Part shown: positions 1 to 8,706 of the stretch, piece after piece
Numbering within the stretch: position 1 is the first letter of the stretch
How the letters are laid out: each line of letters opens with the position of its first letter
NCBI RefSeq assembly: GCF_002288525.1
Contig: NZ_CP023068.1
Coordinates: 186,001 to 250,000, forward strand
Source: Sinorhizobium sojae CCBAU 05684
GTDB taxonomy: Bacteria > Pseudomonadota > Alphaproteobacteria > Rhizobiales > Rhizobiaceae
Length of the DNA stretch: 64,000 nt
Direction of reading: 5' to 3'
Program-made: the position numbers and the translations under genes
The notes under the pieces: model-generated
Seen by the model: the letters and a program-made list of their open reading frames with translations, nothing else
Databases searched by the model: none
What the model was told of the DNA's origin: nothing

Positions 1-34
1 TCACCGGCGATGAGCAGGGAATGGTGGCGGTGCC

Positions 35-68
35 ATCCATTCCCGGTTGCAGCGAACCGGGAATGGAT
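35..68. repeat. Perfect 14-bp hairpin downstream of doeD
   Basis: Arms at 35-48 and 55-68 are perfect complements (ATCCATTCCCGGTT and its reverse complement) around a 6-nt loop. It lies just past the 3' end of the minus-strand transaminase gene. It has no T-run on either strand, so it may protect the mRNA end or act as a weak terminator. Confidence 0.6.
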
Positions 69-97
69 CGGAAAGGCGGGCGGTCCCCGCGTTTTTC

Positions 98-1474
98 TCA
101 GCCTCCAAGCACGGTTCGGATGGCGTCTTGCGTGGCATTGACGACGATGTCGGCCTGCTCACGCGTCAGGCAGAGCGGTGGCGCAAAACCGAGGATGTCG
201 CCTTGCGGCATGGCGCGGCCGATAACGCCGCGCTCCGCGAGCGCCGCGGCCACCTGCGGCCCGACCTTGCGGCCGGGGTCGAAGAATATGCGGTCGTCCC
301 GGTCCTCGACGAATTCCACCGCCGCCATCAGTCCGTCGCCGCGCACTTCGCCGACATGGGCGTGGTCGCCGACGGCCTTCTGAAGTTCGGCTCGGAAATA
401 AGCCCCGGTCGAACCGGCATTCTCGACGATGCCGAGCTCGTCGATCAGCTCGAGATTGGCGATGCCGGCGGCGGCTGAGATCGGGTGCGCCGAATAGGTC
501 CAGCCATGGCCGATGGCCCCAAGCTCGTCCGAGCCTTTGACCAGCACCTGCCAGACCTTGTCCGAGACGATCGAGCCGGAGAGCGGCGCATAGGCCGAGG
601 TCAGCCCCTTGGCGATGGTGATCAGGTCCGGCTTGATGCCGTAGTGATCGCAGCCGAACATGGTGCCGAGGCGGCCGAAACCGGTCACGACTTCGTCGGC
701 GACGATGAGGACATCGTATTTCTGAAGCACCGCCTGGATCTTCTGCCAGTACCCCTTTGGCGGCGGCACGATACCGCCTGTGCCGAGGATCGGCTCGCCG
801 ATGAAGGCCGCAATGGTGTCGGGTCCTTCGGCAAGGATCATCTCCTCGAGCTTGTCTGCGCAGAACTGCGAGAATTGTTCCTCGCTCATCGTGCGGTCCG
901 GGCGGCGGAAATAATAGGGCGCCTCCGTGTGCAGGATCGGCGCACGCGGCAGGTCGAAGGCGTTGTGAAAGAGGTGAAGGCCCGTCAGCGAGCCGGTCAT
1001 CACGCCCGAGCCGTGATAGCCGCGCCAGCGTGAGATGATCTTCTTCTTCTCGGGCCGGCCGAGAACGTTGTTGTAATACCAGATCAGCTTGATGTTGGTC
1101 TCGTTGGCGTCCGAGCCGGAAAGCCCGAAATAGACGCGGGACATCCCTTCCGGAGCCCGCTCGATGATCATCTTGGAAAGCCGGATCGAGGCTTCCGTGC
1201 CGTGGCCGACATAGGCGTGATAATAAGCGAGGTTCTTCGCCTGCTCGGCAATCGCCTCGGCGATCTTCTGGCGGCCATAGCCGACATTGACACAGTAGAG
1301 GCCGGCGAAGGCGTCGAGGCTGCGCTTGCCGGCAATATCGGTGATGTAGACGCCTTCGCCGCCCGCGATCACGCGGCTTGCGCTCTCGCCGCGCGCGTGC
1401 ATTCCCATGTGGGTGGAGGGATGAAAAAAGTGGTCGCGGTCCCAGGCGGTGAGTTCGTTGCTTCTTTCGAGCAT
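98..1474 (-). CDS. doeD: Class III aminotransferase, probable L-2,4-diaminobutyrate transaminase (DoeD/Atf)
   Basis: 458-aa PLP-dependent class III (omega) aminotransferase. The Schiff-base lysine is K289 in ITIAKGLTSAYAPLSG, and the cofactor-binding aspartate is in VLIVADEVVTGFGR. In ectoine catabolism this enzyme (DoeD, called Atf in Sinorhizobium) converts L-2,4-diaminobutyrate to aspartate-semialdehyde. The family alone would also fit a putrescine- or beta-alanine-pyruvate transaminase; the assignment rests on the adjoining doeC and the ehu/eut operon. It is the last gene of a minus-strand unit, 17 bp after doeC, and is cytoplasmic. Confidence 0.85.
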   Translation of the reverse strand: MLERSNELTAWDRDHFFHPSTHMGMHARGESASRVIAGGEGVYITDIAGKRSLDAFAGLYCVNVGYGRQKIAEAIAEQAKNLAYYHAYVGHGTEASIRLSKMIIERAPEGMSRVYFGLSGSDANETNIKLIWYYNNVLGRPEKKKIISRWRGYHGSGVMTGSLTGLHLFHNAFDLPRAPILHTEAPYYFRRPDRTMSEEQFSQFCADKLEEMILAEGPDTIAAFIGEPILGTGGIVPPPKGYWQKIQAVLQKYDVLIVADEVVTGFGRLGTMFGCDHYGIKPDLITIAKGLTSAYAPLSGSIVSDKVWQVLVKGSDELGAIGHGWTYSAHPISAAAGIANLELIDELGIVENAGSTGAYFRAELQKAVGDHAHVGEVRGDGLMAAVEFVEDRDDRIFFDPGRKVGPQVAAALAERGVIGRAMPQGDILGFAPPLCLTREQADIVVNATQDAIRTVLGG

Positions 1475-1491
1475 GGTCTTTCCTTTCGCGG

Positions 1492-2988
1492 TCAGGCAGC
1501 GGTGTCGATGCAGATATATTTGAGCTCGGTGAAGGCCTCCATGCCGTGGCGGGAGCCCTCTCGGCCAAGGCCGGACTGCTTCCAGCCGCCGAAGGGGATC
1601 GGCCCGCCGGTGATCTTCACCCGGTTTATCGCGACCATGCCGTATTCCAGCGCCCGGGCGAGCCGCATCTGGCGGGCACCGTTTTCGGTGACGACATAGG
1701 CGACGAGCCCGTACTCGGTGTCGTTGGCGCGGTCGATCACTTCATCCTCGCTGTCGAAGCCGGTGACGGCTGCGACCGGGCCGAATGTTTCCTCACGCAT
1801 GATGAGCGCACCGTCGGGCACGTCGGCCAGCAATGTCGGTTGGAAGAACAGTGGCCCTGCCGGGTGGCGCCCGCCGCCGGCGACGAGCCGGGCGCCCCGC
1901 TCCAGGGCATCGGCCACCTGCTCCTCGACCTTGGCGACGGCCCGCGCATGCATCAGGGGTCCGACGTCGGTGCCGGCTTCGAGGCCGGGGCCTACCCTCA
2001 GGCGCGCGATCCGCCCTGCGAAAGCCTCCTCAAAGGCCTGGAGGATCGGCCGTTCGACATAGATGCGGTTGGCTGCAAGGCAATCCTGCCCGGAGGTCGC
2101 GAACTTCGCCGCGACTGCGATCTCGGCTGCCTTCTCGATATCGGCGTCGGCAAAGACGATCAGCGGTGCGTGCCCCCCGAGCTCCATCACCAGCCGCTTC
2201 ATCGTCGGCGCCGATTGGGCTGCGATAAGCCTGCCGATCTCCGTCGACCCGGTGAAGCTCATGGCGCGGACACGCGCGTCTTCACACATGTGCCCGACGA
2301 CTGTTGCCGCCTTTCCCGGAACGACATTGAATACACCCGGCGGGAGACCGGCGCGTTCGCCGAGTTCTGCAAGGGCCAGAGCGGAAAGCGGTGTTTCGGA
2401 GGAGGGGTGCGCGACGACGGTGCACCCGGCCGCAAGTGCGGCAGCTGCCTTGCGGGTGATCATGGCGGAGGGAAAATTCCAGGGCGTGACGATGCCCACG
2501 ACGCCGAGCGCTTCGCGGCGCACGAGCATCTCGGCTCCTGGAAGATGGCTCGCCACGCTTTCGGCGTTGAGGCGCTTGCCCTCCTCGGCATACCACTCGA
2601 TGAAAGACGCGGCGTAGTCGATCTCGCCGCGCGACTCGGCAAGCGGCTTGCCCTGTTCCAGCGTCATGATGAGGGCAAGGTCCTCGCGGGATGCGAGCAT
2701 CAGCTCGTGCCATTTGCGCAGAATTTGAGCGCGCGCCTGCGGCAGCCTGTTGCGCCAGGATCTGAATGCCTTTTCCGCCGCATCGATCGCTTCAGCCGTT
2801 TGGCCTCCATCGACGGAAGCGACGAAGGCGAGCGCGGTGCCGCTGGCGGGATCGCTTACCTCGAGACACTTGCCGTCACGTCCGGCGACCCAGCGGCCGC
2901 CGACATAGGCGAGCTCGCGCAGCAATTGCCGGTCGTTTAGCTGCTTCAAGGCTTCGTGAAAGGCGGTGCGGGCAAAGACGGCGGTCAT
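1492..2988 (-). CDS. doeC: NAD(P)-dependent aldehyde dehydrogenase, probable aspartate-semialdehyde dehydrogenase (DoeC/Ssd), GabD-like
   Basis: 498-aa aldehyde dehydrogenase of the succinate-semialdehyde dehydrogenase (GabD) type. Catalytic residues are visible: E269 in MELGGHAPL and C303 in SGQDCLAAN, with the VTPWNFP cofactor-binding stretch upstream. In ectoine breakdown this enzyme oxidises aspartate-semialdehyde to aspartate. An upstream in-frame ATG at 3063 exists, but the ATG at 2988 has AGGAG directly before it and matches family length, so I chose 2988. It is cotranscribed with doeD. Confidence 0.85.
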   Translation of the reverse strand: MTAVFARTAFHEALKQLNDRQLLRELAYVGGRWVAGRDGKCLEVSDPASGTALAFVASVDGGQTAEAIDAAEKAFRSWRNRLPQARAQILRKWHELMLASREDLALIMTLEQGKPLAESRGEIDYAASFIEWYAEEGKRLNAESVASHLPGAEMLVRREALGVVGIVTPWNFPSAMITRKAAAALAAGCTVVAHPSSETPLSALALAELGERAGLPPGVFNVVPGKAATVVGHMCEDARVRAMSFTGSTEIGRLIAAQSAPTMKRLVMELGGHAPLIVFADADIEKAAEIAVAAKFATSGQDCLAANRIYVERPILQAFEEAFAGRIARLRVGPGLEAGTDVGPLMHARAVAKVEEQVADALERGARLVAGGGRHPAGPLFFQPTLLADVPDGALIMREETFGPVAAVTGFDSEDEVIDRANDTEYGLVAYVVTENGARQMRLARALEYGMVAINRVKITGGPIPFGGWKQSGLGREGSRHGMEAFTELKYICIDTAA

Positions 2989-3082
2989 GGCGGGTCTCCT
3001 CGGGCTGATCTCCTCGGTCTGGCCTTGAGAAGTCTGACATCCTTGCCGCGAGAGATTGTCCAATCATCCGCCCTGCGCCGGA

Positions 3083-3098
3083 GACTTTGACCAAAGTC
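3083..3098. promoter_or_regulatory. Candidate operator upstream of doeC
   Basis: Perfect inverted repeat GACTTT-gacc-AAAGTC, 95 bp upstream of the doeC start. It lies in the region expected to hold the doeCD promoter. A natural candidate protein is the AsnC-type regulator encoded next door, but this is inference. Confidence 0.35.
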
Positions 3099-3217
3099 GC
3101 GGCGGTCGCGAGAGAGATTGTCTCCGCTACGAGGAAAATCGCTTAGCGTGTGGAACAGAAGCTTTCCTCGCCCGTTGTGCGAAACACGTTTCCGCGTCAA
3201 GGAGGGAGGATCGTGCC

Positions 3218-3433
3218 ATGGCCCCGTCATTGCCCCATCGACCCGCCGCTACGGCTGATGAGCACATCCTGACCGTGCAGGAGGCGCTGGAGCCCCTGTA
3301 TGCGGAACTTGAGCAAGAGGTGGAAGCCGTGCTGGTCGAGGCGGCGGTTTCTGCAGGCTGGTCCGCCGACGAAGCGCTCCAGGCGATCGAGGAATTGAAG
3401 CGACACGACGTTCTCTCCGATCACGAAAGCTAG
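3218..3433 (+). CDS. Small hypothetical protein, 71 aa
   Basis: Unrecognised 71-aa protein. The ATG at 3218 is preceded by a strong GGAGGGAGG ribosome-binding site, which supports translation. The protein is acidic and alpha-helical in appearance, with EALEPLYAELEQEVEAVLVEAA then a Trp-containing SAGWSADEALQAIEEL segment. It has no signal peptide or membrane segment. It runs opposite to doeC and the AsnC-type gene on either side, so it is its own transcription unit. No function is assigned. Confidence 0.6.
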   Translation: MAPSLPHRPAATADEHILTVQEALEPLYAELEQEVEAVLVEAAVSAGWSADEALQAIEELKRHDVLSDHES

Positions 3434-3493
3434 CGCGAGGCCCGCGACGTCCGCCGGGCGCATCAAGGACCGCCCCGCCTGGCTCCATCCTTT

Positions 3494-3976
3494 TCAATTC
3501 ACCTGCGGCAAGAGCGAGTCGAGCGGCAGCACGGTCTCTTCCTTGACCGTCTTGGTGACGATGTAGGTGAAATAGCGATCGATGCCGATATCGCGGCCGA
3601 GCAACTCGTCGACAAGTCGCTGATAGGCATCGATGTCGGCCGTCACGACCCTGAGCATATAGTCCACCCCACCGCCGACCGACCAACAGGCGACGATCTC
3701 GGGAGTGGAGGCGATCGCGCGCTCGAAGCGGTCGAAATCCGCTTGTCGGTGGTTGCCCAGCGTCACTTCCACGAAAACGCTCGCTACCGGTGCAACACGG
3801 CGGAGCGCCAGCCGGGCGTGATAACCGGTGACGATGCCGGCCTTTTCGAGCTTCCTGAGCCGCACCCAACACGGCGTCGGCGACAGGCCGGCTTTCTCGG
3901 CGAGCGCCAGCTTGGTGATGCGCCCGTCGGCCTGGATCGCCTCCAGGATCCGCAGATCGATGGCGTCGAGTTTCAT
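3494..3976 (-). CDS. doeX: Lrp/AsnC-family regulator of ectoine degradation (DoeX/AsnC)
   Basis: 160-aa feast/famine regulator. Residues 1-60 form the helix-turn-helix (LALAEKAGLSPTPCWVRLRKLEKAGIV). The rest is the RAM ligand-binding domain (SVFVEVTLGNH, WSVGGGVDYMLRVV). An AsnC-type gene is a regular member of ectoine-catabolic loci (DoeX in Halomonas, asnC in rhizobia) and is thought to act with EnuR. It is transcribed divergently from enuR, with 104 bp between the starts. Confidence 0.85.
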   Translation of the reverse strand: MKLDAIDLRILEAIQADGRITKLALAEKAGLSPTPCWVRLRKLEKAGIVTGYHARLALRRVAPVASVFVEVTLGNHRQADFDRFERAIASTPEIVACWSVGGGVDYMLRVVTADIDAYQRLVDELLGRDIGIDRYFTYIVTKTVKEETVLPLDSLLPQVN

Positions 3977-4080
3977 TGGCTGGGACCCGGGTTTCGCCTG
4001 TTCATGTGATATGTCGGGAAAAGAGATTGGATTCTCACTTTAGCATTGTCAATTGAGATGATTTTTATCACTCTAAAATC

Positions 4081-5466
4081 ATGACAAGTTGGGTTCCCGA
4101 TATAGCGCTCCTGCGCCGTCCGGCCTATCTCTCTCTGGCCGACCAATTTTCCCGTGCCATTCAGGAGGGCAAGCTTCAGAACGGCACGCGACTGCCCACG
4201 CATCGAAAGCTCGCGGATGAGCTGCAGCTCTCCGTGCAAACGGTAAGCCGCGCCTATGAGGAGCTTATCCGCCGGGGTCTCGTCACGGGCGAGGTCGGCC
4301 GCGGCAGCTTCGTTCAGACGCGCCCGCGCGAGCCGGATCCTCCCTATCTTCCGGAGCGCTTGGGGGAACTGATCGATCTTTCGATCCTCAAGCCCGTCTG
4401 CGAGCAGCTTCACGTTGAAAAGATGCGTCAGGCCTTTGCCTGGCTTGCTGAGACTCTTCCCGCCAGTTCGGCGCTGTCGTTCCGGCCGAACACGGTGTTC
4501 CCGCGTCACCGCAATGTTGCCGTCGAGTGGCTGTCACGGTGTGGGCTCGCCGTATCCCCGCTCCATGTCAATCTTACCAACGGCGCGACCTCGGCGATGA
4601 CCGTGGCGCTGATGAGCGTCGCCCCGCCGGGTTCGACGGTCGCAACGGAAGCCATCAGTCATCACACGCTCGTGCCGCTTTCCTCCTATCTCGGTATTCA
4701 CTTGCAAGGGCTGCCAATCGATGACGATGGGATGATTCCGGATGCATTGGACGAGGCCTGCCGCAAAGGCGTCATTCGTGCCGTGTTCCTGCAGCCGTCG
4801 GTGATCAATCCGACGGCGACCCTGATGAGCGCCGAACGACGGGGTGCGCTCGCGGAGGTGGCGCGACGGCACGATATGGCGATCATCGAAAACGACATCC
4901 TGGGGCCTCTGGTGGAGGGGCGGCCGCCGCCGGTCGCCGCCCTCGCACCGGAACGAACGCTCTATGTCACCAGCTTCACAAAGATCACGGTGCCGGGTCT
5001 GAGGATCGGCTATCTCGTGGCACCGGACCGCTACGCCGCGGCAGTCGCCAACCGGCATCTGGTGTCGAACTGGATGGCCACGCCTTCGATTGCCGAGATC
5101 GCAACACGCTGGGTGAGCGACGGCACGGCGCTCGAGCTCGTGAATTGGCAACGCCGCGCGCTCGCCGCGCGCCAGCGGATTGCCGCGGATGCGCTTGGCG
5201 GCCTAGCCTATCGCAGCCATCCGCAAAGTCTCCACGCCTGGCTGCCGCTGCCCGAGGGGCATCAGGAAGATGCCTTCGTCTCGCAGGCGCGGCTGCGGGG
5301 GGTGGCGATCGCTCCGGGCGCCTCTTTCCGCACTGCCGATAGCGGGTGGCGCCCGGCGGTGCGGATATCGCTGGGTTCGACGACCGAGGAAGAGCTCAAG
5401 ACGGGTCTCGGAATCGTCGCCTCCCTGGCATTGGGCGATCCGGAGGCGCTATTGCTCGCGATCTGA
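4081..5466 (+). CDS. enuR: MocR/GntR-type regulator of ectoine utilisation (EnuR)
   Basis: 461-aa chimeric regulator. The N-terminal GntR winged helix (about residues 15-75, HRKLADELQLSVQTVSRAYEEL) is fused to an aminotransferase fold type I domain. The PLP lysine is K301 in SFTKITVPGLRIGY, close to the K302 reported for EnuR of Ruegeria. EnuR represses ectoine-catabolic genes until intermediates such as N-alpha-acetyl-diaminobutyrate or diaminobutyrate react with the PLP. It lies 119 bp upstream of ehuA on the same strand and is divergent from doeX. Confidence 0.88.
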   Translation: MTSWVPDIALLRRPAYLSLADQFSRAIQEGKLQNGTRLPTHRKLADELQLSVQTVSRAYEELIRRGLVTGEVGRGSFVQTRPREPDPPYLPERLGELIDLSILKPVCEQLHVEKMRQAFAWLAETLPASSALSFRPNTVFPRHRNVAVEWLSRCGLAVSPLHVNLTNGATSAMTVALMSVAPPGSTVATEAISHHTLVPLSSYLGIHLQGLPIDDDGMIPDALDEACRKGVIRAVFLQPSVINPTATLMSAERRGALAEVARRHDMAIIENDILGPLVEGRPPPVAALAPERTLYVTSFTKITVPGLRIGYLVAPDRYAAAVANRHLVSNWMATPSIAEIATRWVSDGTALELVNWQRRALAARQRIAADALGGLAYRSHPQSLHAWLPLPEGHQEDAFVSQARLRGVAIAPGASFRTADSGWRPAVRISLGSTTEEELKTGLGIVASLALGDPEALLLAI

Positions 5467-5500
5467 TTTGGATGCGTGTGCTTTTTGCGCCGCCAGTATA

Positions 5501-5534
5501 ATTGTCATGATATTATTATTTGGATTGACATGAT
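5501..5534 (+). promoter_or_regulatory. Direct repeat and -35 box in the ehuA leader, candidate EnuR site
   Basis: ATTGTCATGAT (5501-5511) and ATTGACATGAT (5524-5534) form an AT-rich direct repeat, 10 of 11 bases alike and 23 bp apart, in the 119-bp enuR-ehuA gap. The second copy contains TTGACA (5525-5530), a consensus -35, but the -10 at the expected spacing is weak. A related TTGTCA...ATGATTTT arrangement precedes enuR near 4047. Confidence 0.4.
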
Positions 5535-5585
5535 TTTCCATGCGGCCCATCGTTAGGGCGTAAATGTCTCGGAGGGGAGACGTGC

Positions 5586-6371
5586 ATGGCCGAGCCGATC
5601 ATCCGCATCGATAACATCGTTAAGCGATACGGTCCTCTGACCGTTCTCGACGGGTTGTCCATGGAGGTCATGCCGGGGGAGAAGCTTGCCCTGATCGGCC
5701 CGTCGGGCTCGGGCAAGACGACGATCCTTCGAATCCTGATGACACTGGAGACGATCAACGACGGCTTCATTCAGATCGACGGTGAACAGCTCTACCACGT
5801 GAAAAAGGGGGACAGCCTCGTGCCGGCCGACGAGGGGCACCTGCACAGGATGCGCGAGAAGATCGGCATGGTCTTCCAGCACTTCAACCTGTTCCCTCAC
5901 AAATGCGTTCTCGACAATGTGACGCTCGCACCGATGCTGACAAAAGGCATCCAGCGCGCCGCGGCCGAAAAGCGGGCAATGGAGCTGCTTGACATGGTCG
6001 GCCTGGCGGACAAGGCCAAGAGCATGCCGGCACAGCTTTCCGGCGGCCAGAAGCAGCGCGTCGCGATTGCCCGGGCGCTGGCGCTGTCCCCGAAAATCAT
6101 GCTGTTCGACGAGGTGACTTCCGCCCTCGATCCCGAGCTCGTCGAGGAAGTTCTGAACGTCATGCGCAGGCTCGCGTCCGAGACGGACATGACGATGCTT
6201 CTCGTCACCCATGAGATGGGCTTCGCCCACGACTTTGCCGACCGGGTGCTTTTCTTCGACCGCGGCAAGATCGTCGAGGAAGGTAAGCCCGAGGACATCT
6301 TCCGGCACCCGAAGCAGGAACGCACGCAGACTTTCCTTCGCAAGATCATAGCGGCAGGGCACCGCGTCTAA
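5586..6371 (+). CDS. ehuA: Ectoine/hydroxyectoine ABC transporter ATP-binding protein EhuA
   Basis: 261-aa ATPase of the polar amino-acid uptake (PAAT) family. Walker A is GPSGSGKT (residues 38-45), the Q-loop is [11 protein letters not shown], the signature is LSGGQKQR and Walker B is [13 protein letters not shown]. It powers import of ectoine and 5-hydroxyectoine with EhuB and EhuCD. It is the first gene of the ehuABCD-eutABCDE operon, and GGAGGGGAG lies just before the ATG. The specific substrate is assigned from the attached eut genes. Confidence 0.92.
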   Translation: MAEPIIRIDNIVKRYGPLTVLDGLSMEVMPGEKLALIGPSGSGKTTILRILMTLETINDGFIQIDGEQLYHVKKGDSLVPADEGHLHRMREKIGMVFQHFNLFPHKCVLDNVTLAPMLTKGIQRAAAEKRAMELLDMVGLADKAKSMPAQLSGGQKQRVAIARALALSPKIMLFDEVTSALDPELVEEVLNVMRRLASETDMTMLLVTHEMGFAHDFADRVLFFDRGKIVEEGKPEDIFRHPKQERTQTFLRKIIAAGHRV

Positions 6372-6429
6372 GCCCCAGGGCTGGCATTGCCTCGAACTGG
6401 ACAGCAAGAACAATAGAGGAGTTGGGACC

Positions 6430-7281
6430 ATGAAACTGAGGCAACGTATGGCAGTGGCGTCAGGCGCCACGGCGCTGCTGGTAGCAATCGCGGTGTCGCC
6501 CGCTGCGGCGGACGAGAACAAGCTGGAAGAACTGCGAGAGCAGGGATTCGCACGCATCGCCATCGCCAATGAACCGCCGTTCACGGCGGTCGGAGCCGAC
6601 GGCAAGGTGTCGGGCGCCGCGCCGGATGTCGCGCGCGAGATCTTCAAGCGGCTCGGAGTTCCGGACGTCGTCGCTTCGATCTCCGAATATGGCGCGATGA
6701 TTCCGGGGCTCCAGGCGGGGCGCCACGACGCCATCACCGCCGGGCTGTTCATGAAGCCCGAGCGTTGCGCCGCCGTGGCCTATTCCGAGCCGATCCTCTG
6801 CGATGCCGAGGCTTTCGCGCTCAAGAAGGGCAATCCCCTCGGGCTCCGGAGCTACAAGGACATAGCCGATAATCCGGATGCCAAGATCGGTGCCCCCGGC
6901 GGCGGCACAGAGGAGAAGCTCGCACTCGAGGCCGGTGTGCCGCGTGATCGCGTGATCGTCGTACCGGACGGTCAAAGCGGGATGAAAATGTTGCAGGACG
7001 GTCGCATCGACGTCTACTCGTTGCCGGTACTGTCGATCAACGACCTCGTTTCCAAGGCGAATGATCCGAACATCGAGGTGGTGGCACCCGTCGAAGGGGC
7101 GCCGGTCTATTGCGATGGCGCCGCCTTCAGGAAGGGTGACGAGGCTTTGCGCGATGCCTTCGATGTCGAACTCGCCAAGATGAAGGAGTCCGGCGAATTC
7201 GCGAAGATCATCGAGCCCTACGGCTTCTCGGCTGAGGCCGCGATGTCGACCTCCCGCGAAAAGCTCTGCGCGGCTCAGTAG
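6430..7281 (+). CDS. ehuB: Ectoine/hydroxyectoine-binding periplasmic protein EhuB
   Basis: 283-aa family 3 solute-binding protein. A Sec signal peptide (about residues 1-28, ending SPAAADE) precedes a bilobal domain that begins GFARIAIANEPPFTAVG. EhuB captures ectoine and hydroxyectoine with high affinity in the periplasm, and aromatic residues box the ligand. It sits 58 bp after ehuA and is followed by a strong intercistronic hairpin before ehuC. Confidence 0.92.
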   Translation: MKLRQRMAVASGATALLVAIAVSPAAADENKLEELREQGFARIAIANEPPFTAVGADGKVSGAAPDVAREIFKRLGVPDVVASISEYGAMIPGLQAGRHDAITAGLFMKPERCAAVAYSEPILCDAEAFALKKGNPLGLRSYKDIADNPDAKIGAPGGGTEEKLALEAGVPRDRVIVVPDGQSGMKMLQDGRIDVYSLPVLSINDLVSKANDPNIEVVAPVEGAPVYCDGAAFRKGDEALRDAFDVELAKMKESGEFAKIIEPYGFSAEAAMSTSREKLCAAQ

Positions 7282-7301
7282 CGTTAGCCGTTCCCGTTCA
7301 A

Positions 7302-7332
7302 GGCCTTCCCTCCGGATGGCGGAGGGAAGGCC
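7302..7332 (+). repeat. Intercistronic hairpin between ehuB and ehuC
   Basis: Perfect 13-bp stem (7302-7314 with 7320-7332) and 5-nt loop GATGG, 20 bp after the ehuB stop, with no T-run. It probably stabilises the upstream ehuAB message so that binding protein exceeds permease. Confidence 0.7.
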
Positions 7333-7381
7333 CGATCAAGTGCGCGCAGCCAAACGCCAATCTGACTGGAACACGTGAACG

Positions 7382-8041
7382 ATGATCGACTGGTCCGGCT
7401 ATATCGGGTTGATCCTTGAGGGTGCATGGGTGACCGTGCAACTGACGCTGATGGGCTCTGCGCTCGCCCTCGTCGTTGCCTTTGCGGCCGGGCTCGGGCG
7501 GCTCAGCCGCTTCATGGCCGTGCGCGCGCTTGCGACGACCTACATCGAATTCTTCCGGGGCACCTCGATTTTCGTGCAGCTCTTCTGGGCCTATTTCGTC
7601 CTGCCCTTCGTCGGCATCACGCTGACGCCGCTTCAGGCCGGCGTGCTCGCGCTCGGCCTCAATGTCGGCGCCTATGGGGCAGAAGTGGTGCGGGGTGCGG
7701 TGCAGGCGATCGGCCGTGAACAACGGGAGGCCTGCATCGCGCTCAATCTCACGCGCTACCAGGCGATGCGCCACATTGTTTTGCCGCAGGCGCTGCCGCT
7801 GATGCTGCCGACCTTCGGCAACAACGCCATCGAGCTTTTGAAGGGAACCGCAGTGGTCTCCCTGATCTCGCTCACCGACATGACCTTCCAGGCGCAGGTG
7901 GTTCGTGCTCAGACCGGCAGCACGCTGATCCCGTTCGCCACGATCCTGGTGCTCTACTTCATCATGGCCTGGCTGATCTCGCTCGGCATGCGCTGGCTGG
8001 AGCGGCGCGTGACCCGTGGCCTCGAGGGCGTGAGGGTTTGA
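7382..8041 (+). CDS. ehuC: Ectoine/hydroxyectoine ABC transporter permease EhuC
   Basis: 219-aa inner-membrane permease of the HisM/GlnP type. It starts with a hydrophobic helix (LTLMGSALALVVAFAAGL). The cytoplasmic EAA loop is REACIALNLTRYQAMRHIVLPQALPLMLP, which contacts the ATPase EhuA. It pairs with EhuD to form the channel. Its last codons overlap the ehuD start by 4 bp (ATGA), indicating translational coupling. Confidence 0.92.
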   Translation: MIDWSGYIGLILEGAWVTVQLTLMGSALALVVAFAAGLGRLSRFMAVRALATTYIEFFRGTSIFVQLFWAYFVLPFVGITLTPLQAGVLALGLNVGAYGAEVVRGAVQAIGREQREACIALNLTRYQAMRHIVLPQALPLMLPTFGNNAIELLKGTAVVSLISLTDMTFQAQVVRAQTGSTLIPFATILVLYFIMAWLISLGMRWLERRVTRGLEGVRV

Positions 8042-8706
8042 TCATGGAATGGGACTGGGAATTCGTTTGGCAAATCATGCCGACCCTCATCGAGGGAGTG
8101 AAAATCACCATTCTCGCGACCTTCCTCGGTGCGATCGTCGCCGCCGTGATCGGCCTTGTCTTCGCCATCCTTCGCATGTCGGCTCCCGCACCGGTCGCGC
8201 GGACCACGGCCTTTGCGGTGGAGTTCATTCGCGGCACGCCCCTGCTCGTGCAACTTTACTTCATCTTCTACGTGCTGCCGGATATCGGCATCCGTTTGCC
8301 GGCACTCGTGGCGGGCGTCATAGGCCTCGGCATCCACTACGGCACCTACGCCGCCGAGGTTTACCGGGCGGGCATCGAGAACGTTCCGCGCGGCCAGTGG
8401 GAGGCGGCCAGGGCGACGAACCTGACAATGCCGCAGACCTGGGTCCACGTGGTTCTGCCGCAGGCCATCCCCCCGATGATCCCGGCGCTTTCGAATTACT
8501 TGATTGCCATGTTCAAGGAGACACCGCTGCTCTCGGCCATAACCGTGCTCGAGCTCATGAACCAGGCCAAGAGCATCGCCAACAGCAACTATCGCTATAT
8601 CGAGCCGATGACGCTCGTCGGTGTGTTCTTCCTGGTCATGAGCCTGATTTCGGTGCTCTTCCTGCGCTGGCTGGAAGCGCGCTATGCACGCGTGGACGGA
8701 CGCTGA
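8038..8706 (+). CDS. ehuD: Ectoine/hydroxyectoine ABC transporter permease EhuD
   Basis: 222-aa second permease of the Ehu system. Its EAA loop is QWEAARATNLTMPQTWVHVVLPQAIPPMIP, and several hydrophobic segments are visible (ITILATFLGAIVAAVIGLVF, TLVGVFFLVMSLISVLFL). It overlaps ehuC by 4 bp. Its TGA shares a base with the ATG of eutA (TGATG), so transport and degradation genes are coupled. Confidence 0.92.
   Translation: MIMEWDWEFVWQIMPTLIEGVKITILATFLGAIVAAVIGLVFAILRMSAPAPVARTTAFAVEFIRGTPLLVQLYFIFYVLPDIGIRLPALVAGVIGLGIHYGTYAAEVYRAGIENVPRGQWEAARATNLTMPQTWVHVVLPQAIPPMIPALSNYLIAMFKETPLLSAITVLELMNQAKSIANSNYRYIEPMTLVGVFFLVMSLISVLFLRWLEARYARVDGR

Noticed and set aside
159..1568. Long open frame antisense-shifted to the doeD transaminase
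   Set aside because: It is rich in Arg, His and Pro with no domain signal, typical of GC-rich shadow frames; the transaminase frame carries all motifs.
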